From Sanghuangporus weigelae (taxonomy: Eukaryota; Basidiomycota; Agaricomycetes; Hymenochaetales; Hymenochaetaceae): DNA of 64,000 nt. This document shows positions 26,751 to 37,025 of this stretch, in pieces; positions within the stretch are counted from its first letter, which is position 1, and every line of letters starts with the position of its first letter. The stretch spans positions 2,170,001 through 2,234,000 of the forward strand of contig CP137321.1 of the NCBI GenBank assembly GCA_033182465.1, written 5' to 3'. The translations under genes were made by a program, and so were the position numbers. Under the pieces are notes generated by a model, which did not search any database, had not been told where the DNA came from, and saw only the letters and a program-made list of their open reading frames with translations.

Positions 26751-27237
26751 CTAAGCATTCGCGATGGTCAGATTACGCGGTTGAGAGCCGTTCTGTCCGG
26801 GTCCTGTCGCGAACGCGTAATCCGCATAGGCATCGCTACTCGCCGACGCGCGCACGTCGTTCCGCTGATGCTCTCCGCTTCCCGTCCCTCTTGCCGTTCC
26901 CGAGCCGGAACCAGAATTGGAAGACTTGTGCCCGAATACAGACGGTGGTCCTCGATTCATCGGCGAAGAAGACGAGCCAACTGATCCGTCGGAGCTATGT
27001 CCTACATACCCTTGGGCTTGCTCTTGCGGGATAGGAGGTCTGATGTTCGGCCGTGTCATCCCATCCGGGTGGTACTGTTGATTCCCGCCGAACGTCGTAC
27101 TGCCACTCCACGCACTTCCGTTCGTCGGTGCGCGCTGTACATTCGCCTGTTGTTGTTGAGCCTGGACCTGGGACGGAGGCATATACGCCGGTTGTTGATA
27201 CGCGGCGTATGGGCTCTCGTACGCAGTATATCCCTGC

Positions 27238-27298
<61 letters not shown>

Positions 27299-28454
27299 TT
27301 TGCGGAGCTGCGCGGGCACCAGTCAAACCAGGCGGAGCAGGCAGCGGGTTGAACGTGTTCATACCCATGCCCATAGCCGAGCCTCCTTGTTGCGTCTGCA
27401 TCTGCGGAAGTGGCGGAGGAGACGGCAGACCCTGATTCATCGTCCCATCGCTCAACTGTTGCCGATGCCCGTATCCGCCGCCGCCGCCACCGCCAATAAG
27501 CGACTGATCGCTACCCGTATTCGAGCGCGCCGTGCGATCCGAGGATATGCGCGCCAGATCCCTCTTCTCATTCGCACCTGCGCCAGCACCAGGCCAGACA
27601 TCATAGAACGTCTCCGCCTCACGCTCGAGACGGTTCCTGCGCTTGCGGCGGAGGAACCACGTAGAGATGAGGATGAGAATGACGAGCCCGACGAGCCCTG
27701 CAAGCGCGAAGACCGTACCCGAAAGTGGTTTATTCTGCAGGAACGACTTCTGCGAGCCCGCAGCTGTGGCCGACTCCGACTCAGCAGACGAGGTAACGAT
27801 AGCGGACGCCTGGCGCGTCGCAGTGATCGTGACGACCTGATTGTCGGATGTAGAAAGGTATGTCGTCGTCGTCTCGCTCTGCGAGACAGCCTGGGGTGTC
27901 GATTCGGGTGGAGGGGTAGTAGAGGCAGCAGAGGTGCTTGCAGATGAGGAGGAAGAGGTAGTAGAAGACGAAGTGTCGGAGGATGAGGAAGTGGTGGTCG
28001 AGGCGGAGGCGGTGCTTGAAGATGAAGAAGTGGATGAGACAGTGCTGCGAGTGGAAGACGATGAAGAAGAAGAGGTGCTATATGAACAGTCGGCATGGCC
28101 GCAGAAGTATGCTCAAGGTGTACTTACCTCGAGGTTGTCCCACCACCAATACCTCCCAACGCGCTCGTCACACCTCCAACCACGCTTGTCAACCCGCCTA
28201 GGAGTCCACCGCCTCCAGTAGTTGTAGCCGTAGCTGTATCTGTTGTGGACGAAGTCGCGTCGTCGCTAAATAATCCCATAAGAACAAGTCTTTAAGAGCC
28301 ACATGTTTTGCATCAGACTCACCCGTCGGGAAGCACTTCAAGTACAGCAAAAAAGCAAGTCAGAAAGGATTAGTACAGCGAATGAGGAAGACATACAGCC
28401 GAAGAGAGCCCGTCTCTGCAAGGCAGCTTCACCGAATCTATAGCCAGGAGCCAT
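26751..28454 (-). CDS. Single-pass membrane protein with Ser/Thr-rich ectodomain and poly-Gln cytosolic tail
   Basis: Exons 28454-28397, 28335-28323, 28265-28128 and 28077-26751 sum to 511 residues with consistent phase. A short N-terminus leads to a Gly-rich helix-like stretch (GGLLGGLTSVVGGVTSALGG), then ~80 residues almost entirely Ser/Thr, suited to O-mannosylation. One transmembrane helix follows (SGTVFALAGLVGLVILILI) with a stop-transfer FLRRKRRNRLERE. The cytosolic tail is Gly/Pro/Gln-rich with about 25 consecutive Gln. This layout matches fungal cell-wall sensor or SKG6/mid2-like membrane proteins, but no specific orthologue can be named. The two 5' exons are inferred from splice signals (including TACTAAT branch site) and phase; a more distal start is possible since no classic signal peptide is seen. 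Confidence 0.65.
27234..27297 (-). repeat. CAG/CAA repeat encoding poly-glutamine
   Basis: On the coding (minus) strand, mostly alternating CAA-CAG hexanucleotide units encode the poly-Gln tract of the membrane protein. Alternation of the two codons makes the DNA repeat less prone to slippage than a pure CAG run. Confidence 0.9.
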
Positions 28455-29035
28455 CACCAGAATGTTATGAACCGGAAAGGAGTGTCGGTAGTGCGAAGCG
28501 CGTCCAGTCGAGTGGACGCCTTGCACACGAGTTTGAGGTTGGATGCGCGTCGATGGCGGACGGAGCTCTCGCTCTGTGCTAATGATGAGGTTGATGAGGG
28601 AGGAGTGAGAGGAAAGAAAGGACACGGGGAAATGACAGAAAAAGAAAAAGAAAGAAGTTGGCGACGCTGACGGGGCAACGCAAAAAGCGTTAGCGACCCG
28701 AACATGTTTGCCGGCAGCTCCACAAAATCAATATTAATATTCAAAGATATCAAAGTCGTTAACCCGGTTCTGTATAATATTCAGTAGTTTCCATGAATAT
28801 TAATGGTTTATTTATCCGGGATTCTCAACGATTATCGTCTGTAAGTGGCCATCGTATGCGTGGCTGAGCCATATTATATCGTAGGTGTTCATGTGGAAAG
28901 CATGCGCGCTTAGGCCCGTCGCCAGTAAATATCATTGGATCATAATTACACATCTACTTTCTCCGTAGCAAAAACTGCGCAGCAAGAAGCGTGCATAGCG
29001 ATAATACAGCAATGCACAATGCGATCTAAGGATTT
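28455..29035. other. Intergenic region, promoter of the Ser/Thr-rich membrane protein
   Basis: Short unsupported frames only. The part nearest 28454 is CT-rich on the minus strand, as expected of a promoter or 5' untranslated region; the part after 28700 is AT-rich and probably contains the 3' untranslated region of the transporter gene. Confidence 0.45.
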
Positions 29036-31613
29036 TCAAAACTCCTCCGATTTCTCTTTGTGTTGAGCCCCAACCTCAGACTCGTTACTTTCTCTCATGC
29101 CCATGCCAGAGCCACCTGAGTAACGCGAGAGACGCGACTCATCCTGCTTCTCGCCGCCCTCGCCGTCCGCGTTCGCATCCACATCTTCTTTATCATATTC
29201 ATCCTGCGCACGTCTCCCGTTAGTACCCCAATCCCGCCGACTTCGCCGGCCGTGACGTTCTAGGCCACCTTTCATCCGCCACTCCCTTCGCTCGAGGTAC
29301 CACACCAACGCCGTCACGCCCAGCGTCGCAACGCACGTACACAGCATCGCGATCATCCCCTTGCGAAAACGCGGCGCATCCGTCGCAGCATAGAAGAGCA
29401 GCGGCCACCAGGCGTTTATCACGTTGTTCCACATGCTATGCACATGAATGAAATATTCAAGTCATTGATGATTGATATGCAATGCATAGATTACAGCGAG
29501 TAATGAGTTTTTGATATTGAAAGAAGCTAAAGGCGGAAAGAAAACGCACTTCATGGACGCCAAGACGACCGCGCGTTCTTGGTGATCGTCCGCGCAAATC
29601 TGGTTCGCCCATCTGAATACGACAATAAGAATGAAATTCAGTTCCGATTCATGAGATCAATACTGAAAGGCCCGTAGATCGCACTCACGCAAAGGTCGTG
29701 GCCTGCCCCGCATACGACGCTCCCGACAGATCTGCATCACACGTAGTACGAAAACAATCAGTCCATTATTCCATATCAGGGAAGCACCGAAGCAGGAGAC
29801 GAACAATACGCAAAGAACTTCACCGCGATGGGCGTGCTCCATATTAAAATCAATATACTCGAGATAATACACGCAATAGACATATAGACCAGCACGGGCC
29901 ACCTCGCGCGCGTGTAATCCGTCCATGTCGCACATACGAGAGTCGATGCGATCGCAAAGGCCGTTTGACCCGAGGGATAATAATCTACAACGTACTATAG
30001 CATCAGGAAGCTGGGTGAATCAAAATAGTTCGGATGAACGATGCTCACCGACTTGCTCGACGCTGAATCCGCCGATGGCCTTCAGCCATTGTCCCATAAG
30101 GTTATTGGACCCAAAGCTTTCCGTCTCGCCTGAGATCGCGAATAACAAGCTACATCCGTACCAGCGCCAGCGACCCAGCACGCGCCGAGCAAGGTTCCAC
30201 GACAGCTTGCCTTTAGAGGTATCAATCTCTACGCCGGAGGCCTCCTCGAGCCGGGTGGATGCTAAGAGACGTTCCTGATGTTCATAAAATAATCAGTACC
30301 AAGTAGATATATGTTCCATAGAAGAGAACTTACGCGTTCAGAGATGTAGAAGACATTTGCCGTGGCTGGGACGTTTGGAAAAATGAGGAAGCCGTAGAAG
30401 GCGATAGGGAGCGTTATAATGCCGTCAATAATAAACCTGCAAAAACTCTCCGTTCAATTCTTGTGAGCCATAGGCACTTGCGGACTTACAGCCATCGCCA
30501 TCCGCTTCTTCCAGCGTGTCCATTGAGATTTCTTCACACACGAAAGTAAACTTCAATTCAAAAAGCCCGCTCAGATGCGATTCACTGACCTATAAACAGC
30601 ACCCTGGAGCACTCCGGAAAATCTAAACAAAATGAATTCAACTTTATGCAAGATGGATGAAGGAGACTTGTACGAACAATGTCCCGATCAGACCTGAACT
30701 CGTGAATATTCCAGAGCGCTTGCCTAGCTCCGCAGGCTTATACCAGCTAGCGAAGATTGTACGAATTAGAGTCAAACGCATATTAGTGTTGTAGCAAGGC
30801 GAACGAACGAGCCAAGGACGTAGTGCGTCCCCACAAATGTCGATGACTCTGCTATCCCTTGCAGGAACCTGATGGCCCATATCTAAACAGATGCATAAGT
30901 AGCTAACACTCACTTACACATCGTGAAAACTAGTTATTACCTGTTGAACAGTCGTCGCCGCGCTCGTGCTGCCAAGAAAACGCGTCAAGAACGAACGCTT
31001 GGCTGCGATATGTCATTGTTAAAGAGGAAGGTAACCCACCAAAACGTAAAGACTCCCCAGATGATCTGCATTAGAGGGAACCATATGCGCGGAGGTACGA
31101 TTTGGATCATGAGATTATCTGGGTTCACGTATCAAAATTCAGTCTAATTGGTTTGATCCAGTTTTTCTGGTGAACGCACTTGGAATCATTCCAATGATAT
31201 AACCACACGTGAAGAACGTGTTTATTTTCTTGACGAGAGAAGATAGGCTTCAGAAGATATGGATGAAGCGGATGAGTAAACATACATTATAATCCGTTCC
31301 CTGCATGTTAAGCTCCTCTTTCATTCCGGATACATAAGCGTTCGCTACATTTGATCTATCGAGGTCTTCACAATACTCCAGCATCAGCGCTCTTTCAGTA
31401 TCGGTGCATGTTTCAGCTCTTTACTCACAATTCGTGAAGTACTGAGAACCATTAGAGCATGATTAGGAACAGGATGCGATCAAGTGGGCTTACCATTAGA
31501 CAGCAATACGACAAAATGAACCAATCTATCTTCAGCAACAAATTCCTTTCCTCCTTCGATGCGGGCACCTCTCCCCACACGAAATGCCGCACTCTCCGGA
31601 GCACGTCCGTCAT
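29036..31613 (-). CDS. MFS transporter, pantothenate/allantoate permease family (Liz1/Fen2-like)
   Basis: Proton-coupled plasma-membrane uptake of pantothenate or a related acid. The start is MTDVLRRVRHFVWGEVPASK at 31613, followed by the family motif LLLKIDWFILSYCCLM. Two short introns then give YFTNY and CEDLDRSNVANAYVSGMKEE, the first loop. Further motifs: IIGMIPSNLMIQ, FLQGIAESSTFVGTHYVLGSWYK with PAELGKRSGIF, WRWLFIIDGIITLPIAFYGF, and near the end MWNNVINAWWPLLFYAATDA, a hallmark of Liz1-type carriers. More than ten short introns interrupt it. The C-terminal ~90 residues are charged, cytosolic and end HKEKSEEF. It shares a 329 bp divergent promoter with PEX14. Substrate is inferred from family resemblance. 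Confidence 0.85.
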
Positions 31614-31942
31614 CCGAGCAACAATTAAATAAGCACCTCTTCAGATGCTTTCTCTGTTGCTGTTGAGATGTAGCACGGCGATGGGGTCGTTTGAGATAAG
31701 GAAGCTGGGGAGCAATAGACATGATATGATCCATGTGGACGAGCGGGGCCACTGAAAAGCCGTCGGAGGTGATTTGATCAGCGAGTGGGATTGGTGAGCA
31801 CATTGCCGGGGCGGAAGGAACTTTTTTTGATCGTATTTCCCAATGGGTTGATCGGCGTCATTTTCCCAGTAACTACCAACAACTTTATGATCGGCGTTTG
31901 TTGGACTGACAATCACGTGTTTCGCATTTACCTTTGTCCACC
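31614..31942. promoter_or_regulatory. Divergent promoter region, MFS transporter / PEX14
   Basis: A 329 bp spacer separates two start codons that face away from each other. I see no clear TATA box. An open frame on the minus strand continues upstream of the transporter start but lies out of frame with the conserved transporter sequence, so it is not part of it. Confidence 0.45.
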
Positions 31943-33376
31943 ATGGCCGACAACAACAGGGAGGGCGATAACAATTCGACGGCGACAGAACAGGTCAGCG
32001 CTCAGGCAGATGCAAGGACAGAAGGAGAAGAGTCATCACCATCCTCTTTGCCCCAGACGGAAGACCGAAATGCTCTTCTAAACCGTGCACGAACCTTCCT
32101 CAGGTCTCCCGATGTCATTCACGAAGACCCTACTACCAAACGGCGATTCCTTACTGATAAAGGACTGAAAGAAGACGAAATCGATGGCCTTATGCGTGAA
32201 CTTGTAAGTCATCATTCTGCGTTGTGTCATTAGCTTTGTGTTCATTAATGGTTTATTCAAAGCCTCTTCAACCTCCGCCTGTACCTCCGCGAGTTTATCC
32301 TCAGCCTCCTCCTTCAAATTTACCACGGCTCCTACTTGGATTGACAAAGATACTCTCATGGCTAACCGGAGGTTCCGCCGTCCTCATTTTCATCTACTAC
32401 GTAAGTCAATGAGTTCAACTCAGGATATATTTAATATTGAGTATCTATAATCAAGCGATTCCTCCTTCCCCGAATTACGCACTCTGCTCTAGCGCGTCGT
32501 TCTCTCAAACAACATCAAGTCTCTCTCCTCAAGCGCTTAAACACATCTCTAGCAGAATTGAAAGCCTCACAAGCAGAGACGCATGCAGTCCTCCCAAATC
32601 CCTCGGTTTCTTATGAACCAAAAGAGTTCGCTGAGTTACATGATCTTGAGAAACTTGGAATTGAAAAGGACGCCCCCGTCGAGGTTCCGGAGTTTACATT
32701 GTTGAGATGTACCATTTCAGGGCTTTTGGCGGAAGGGAAGAAAGCAACGAAGGATGAGCTATTTGCTTTACTGGAAGGACGATTTACCTGGTTGAAGACA
32801 GATGAAGGCTTTGCATATCAGGTCAGGATTGGCTACCCTCTACCACTATCCTATCGAACTAACACCGCCTATATCTATAGAACTCACTATGGGAAACACT
32901 AACAACCAATCCCTGTTTCTCCGAATCAGACGAAAAGAATCGTCTTGTCTGGACATACACAGCACTCAAAGCACCGGACCCGACTCCCCTCCTAACCTCT
33001 CTCACATCCCTCAAATCCTCCTTCCCACCCGCACGAACAGAAACCAGCGCGATCCAACGCACACTCGACACACTCGCAGACTTCACAGGCTACATCACAA
33101 CACAGACATACCAGCTCGCCGCGGGTAGCATGCGTCTTCACGCGGGTCACGGATACTCGACTTTCGGCGCACCTTCTCAGCTTACTCCGCAGCAGGAGGA
33201 AGTGAAGAAGGAAATCAGAGCTTTGAAGGGATTGGTTCTGAATCGGTACGCTATCTTGGCTTTTTCTATCGTCTCGTTTTCCGCGGACTGTTACTGATTC
33301 AATGTTGCGCAGTCGAACATTTGCGCCGACAGCCGTGAGACCTACTTCTTATACGCCTGCATCTCCGGCACCTTGA
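31943..33376 (+). CDS. PEX14: Peroxisomal membrane protein Pex14
   Basis: Docking component of the peroxisomal import machinery that binds Pex5. Exons 31943-32203, 32263-32400, 32456-32821, then from 32880 to 33246 and 33314 to 33376. After an acidic disordered start, the Pex14 N-terminal domain appears: RNALLNRARTFLRSPDVIHE, FLTDKGLKEDEIDGLMREL. A Pro-rich link (PPVPPRVYPQPPP) and a hydrophobic helix (LSWLTGGSAVLIFIYYRFLL) follow, then a coiled-coil region (LLKRLNTSLAELKASQAE). A C-terminal segment (GYITTQTYQLAAG, EEVKKEIRALKGLVLNRR) ends in a Thr/Pro-rich tail, SPAP. The exon at 32880 is read in the frame giving NSLWETLTTNPCF, which preserves phase. Assignment is strong. Confidence 0.9.
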
Positions 33377-33868
33377 CGAGTCCAAATTATCCTCTTTCAC
33401 TGAACGAAAAGGTGAAACAGATGTCATTCTGATACGGTAACACGGTATTGCTATATATCAAATCGCACCGCGAAGGCGTGATAGAAAATGCGAATGAAAA
33501 AGGACATATGCGTGTATTTGAAAATATGAAAATAAAATTGCAATGGGCGAAAGAAGAAAACATCTAGAAATAAACGTGTATACACATAAAGTACTACTAA
33601 TGCAAAAGGAATGGCACGATACTCGCCAGGAGCATCATTTCTCATGATGACGTGTATTAAGCAAATGCGGATAGTGATACAATATTTCTTGAGTCTCGGA
33701 AGGCAAAAGTCCATCGGGGCTGTCCGCAAAACAACAGGACGCAGTTTGTTCGCATGCAAAAGAAGGGCGGGAAGGGGTACAGTACAGGTCCTCATGTGAG
33801 ATGAATGCGGAGTTAAGGAATTCAGGATATAAGTACGAAAGCGGAAGAAGCGTGGCACACACGCCAGC
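33377..33868. other. Convergent 3' intergenic region (PEX14 / KRE6-like)
   Basis: AT-rich spacer between two gene ends; only short frames with no recognisable content. Taken as the two 3' untranslated regions. Confidence 0.5.
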
Positions 33869-36544
33869 CTAATCGCATCCATCAATGAGACTGTTCTTCG
33901 GGACGGGTTGTCCAAAGTCGTCCTTCCATGTCGTCAAATTCGGGTTCGTGTAGGCTTCGATATATCTAAGGCAGAGAAATCAAATCAGTATCCTGAAACA
34001 AACATGATATGAGAAATGCAAGCGCACGTATTGATATAGGAAGCAGTGGGGAAGTCCTCCGGATCGCACCCGATGTTCTTCTGACCCTTCTTTTGGTAAA
34101 CGCGAACGTAGTCGACAAGCATCGTCGAGGGGAACGGAAGGTTTTCCAAGTCAACTTGGGCGAAGTTGAACGACATACCAAATTGCATTATGATATACTG
34201 GACGCGGAAGCTAGTCAGCAAGTTGCGTAGGAACTGACGTGTCGTCTGACATACCATGGGCTCCTGAGATACGGGCCGAGCGCTAATATTCACACGATCG
34301 TCCGCTGCGAAACCGGCGGCCATGGCAGTCCACGCTACTTTGTTGTCTGAAATCCAAGTGATGTACGCATCGTCGAAGCCGGGCTGGTACTCAAAGCCAT
34401 ATATCGAGAAACAACCGCCTCCTCCGGAGTAGCACTTCTGATCTGTGTTTGTCACTACAGACGAAGCTTGTTCTGAAAATCATCAGGCATGAACCGCTGA
34501 ATCCACTGTCTTTTAGAGTGTGAGCTTACGGAAAACACCACCCGTATATGAATTGAGCTCCGAAATGCTCGTATCCGCGATGATCATATTACTAGAAGTA
34601 TTGAACCACTCATACCTGAAAAGCAGGATAATTAGATGTCTTCAATCTTCGCAGAATACGATAGTCTCGACCACTAACGCATAGTTAAACGGTGCCCATT
34701 GCGCACTCTGACTGACCTGCCCTATTCCATCGGTAATTTGTGCCTCGAAGATATCGATTTCAGGAGCAGATCGGCCCACATAAGTTCCGTCAGAGTGTAT
34801 GGGACCGGGATGACTTTCGCCAGGACAGGTACACCGCGAAAGTCTCTGGCCCGGCAAAAAGGAGAGCACTCCATTATTTGCCTTGTCTCCATCCACTGTT
34901 GCAAGATGCGGTTCACCGTTGATCGTCTGATTCGGTGCGGTGCCGACGTCACAGGCATCATATGAATACGGCCACATGCCTTCAAGGGATGCACCATAGC
35001 CCGCTCGACCTAGATTACCCATGGTCCAACTGCAATAATATAAGCATAGCAATCTCAACCATCAGGCCTGGCAACTTACACGGAAGGCCAGAAACCGCTA
35101 TCAAAACAAATTAAGCACTAAATCAAGCATATACTGTATACTTTGGGAAAACCTACATAACATCCGTAACGCCAGGTAAGGACACATTCACTTCAATGTA
35201 CCCTCCCGTAAAACAGAATTTATTCCATGTCGTCATATGGCCACTTTGAAACTGGAGGTCATGTGTCTCCTTCCTGGACATAGTAATTTGAAGGGCCTCC
35301 CAAATTCCTTCCAGGTTAGCTCGGAGCCTTTCCATTATATCGAATAATTTTACTCACCCCGTTTGCAGTTGTGATAGCCTGCGGATCGAACCTGCCAGGG
35401 AACAAAGTTAACGAAAAATTCGTGAAGTACACAAACTGTAAAATACTAACCATTCCAAATCATTCGTCGACCAATAGTGCATATCCGCCGCCTCCCAGTA
35501 TGGATCGTCGCCAGGATAGAAGGAGCGACCCTCGGCATTGAACTCGTCCGAAAAAACCAGTTCCATTTCGGTGCCATCATACCCACTTGTCTGTAATATC
35601 AGACAAAATATTAGCCCCTTGGTCGCGTTGAAGAAGAGGGGCAATGGAAAATTCCGACCTTTGTATACGCTTCTTTCGGGGTGTCGTTATCAATGAGTCC
35701 GAAGTTGCCAATGGAAGCGATCTAATGCACCGTAGATCATGAGAACTGCCCTTTCTGCTTGTCTTCGCCGGAATGAACACACCTGGCCGGAAGCATTTAT
35801 ACCGCCAATATTGAAACCACCGAGCGTTGACAGAGGATCGCTAGTGAAATGCGACACTATAGGGTATCCAGCACTAGGAAAATACCTTAAGCGGGAGGAA
35901 CATAGGTATCTTGGATTACGTCCTTACAAAAGGCCGATCAGTCCTGCCACCAGAATAAAGAGGCAGCCGACGTTCTCAAGCCCACGTCTGGTGAAGGCGA
36001 ATGAATCGCCCTTCTGTTTCGTGCGTGAATCAGGATTATGAAGGTAGTCATCGTCTTCAACAAGATCCGGGGAAAGATTTGCACCCCATTGAGTCGGATC
36101 GGCAGAGAACGAGTACTGTATGGTGGCCATGGGTGGCACAGGCGCCCCAAAGACGCGCTGTTAGTAAACCGACAGTGAAAGTAAAAGGCAAGATGCTCTT
36201 ACCTTGTCAGAAACATGGGACATCGAGCCCAAGCGCTTCCGATCTCCATAGGGAGTGTCACTCTGTCCAGGATGCAGATGGTTTAGGGGCACCGAACAAC
36301 AGCCGGAAGTAGATCAACATACATAATACTGACTGTCGAGAAGACTCTTGTCACTGCCTGCTGAGCGTCTATCTGCCCTTGAGGCTGCATCCATATAAAC
36401 TGGAGCAGGGCCATGGCCATTGTTCCGTGGCAGAAGACTAGCGGACGAGCCGATCGACGGCGTGAAACGAGAAGGAGTGGAAGTGCCGCTGGTTGCCCGA
36501 CTGCCCAGGGACGCGTCTGAGGAGAATCTATGAGACTGGGACAT
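33869..36544 (-). CDS. Beta-1,6-glucan synthesis protein, KRE6/SKN1 family (GH16)
   Basis: Type II membrane glycoside-hydrolase-16-like protein of the Golgi/plasma membrane, needed for cell-wall beta-1,6-glucan. The start [16 protein letters not shown] (36544) begins a long Ser-rich cytosolic part. After several short exons comes [21 protein letters not shown], the single membrane anchor. The lumenal domain has the SKN1 signature [20 protein letters not shown], followed by [27 protein letters not shown] and [19 protein letters not shown]. The catalytic-type GH16 motif is [10 protein letters not shown], with both Glu and the Asp present. The C-terminal part includes [22 protein letters not shown] and [17 protein letters not shown]. 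About ten introns of ~50 bp are needed. It is divergent from the CK1 gene with a 481 bp spacer. Confidence 0.92.
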
Positions 36545-37025
36545 TGGCGGAGGCTTGGATTGAAAGTGGGGGGAAAGGAGGGGAGGAGAGTGAGCTGGCT
36601 GCTCTGCGAAATAAAGAGGAAGTGATGGGAATAAATTGAAGTGGAAAATGAGAGAAACGAAACCGCAGCAACGCCGTTGTCGCCGGCTTCCCGGACGAGG
36701 AGCGGCTATGCAGTCATATATATAGGTAAGTAGGAAAATCATTCATTCTAATCTTAGAACTTCTGTTTCTGTCATTTGTTATGTAATATCATGTCGATCC
36801 TCTTTAGTCACGTGCAATAGACCATCCATCTTAACTTTGCACTCGTCCTCAGCGCTGTGGCGAATTCTCCTTATACTCTAGCCTCTCGCCACACTTACAT
36901 TAGGATACATAAGTATCACACATTATGCATCAAGTCGGAAGACTGCGTCTGCTTCCAAATCATCTGTTCTCTCTAGGCCCTCACCTCCATCATAGCGGCC
37001 ATACCTCTCTTAATCTTTATCAGCC
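36545..37025. promoter_or_regulatory. Divergent promoter region, KRE6-like / CK1-like kinase
   Basis: A 481 bp spacer between two start codons facing away from each other. No clear TATA element; a CT-rich stretch lies just before the kinase start (36960-37015). Open frames here are short and without motifs. Confidence 0.45.

Noticed and set aside
26997-27947. 316-codon Arg/Leu-rich plus-strand frame
   Set aside because: It is the antisense of the Gln-repeat membrane protein; the Leu run is just the complement of the CAG/CAA repeat.
27452-28096. 214-codon His/Pro/Arg/Ser-rich minus-strand frame
   Set aside because: It is a shifted frame of the Ser/Thr-rich exon. The real frame gives a clear transmembrane helix and matches phase with the other exons.
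31614-31803. Minus-strand frame that would extend the MFS gene upstream
   Set aside because: It is out of frame with FVWGEVPASKEERNLLLKIDWF, the conserved transporter start.
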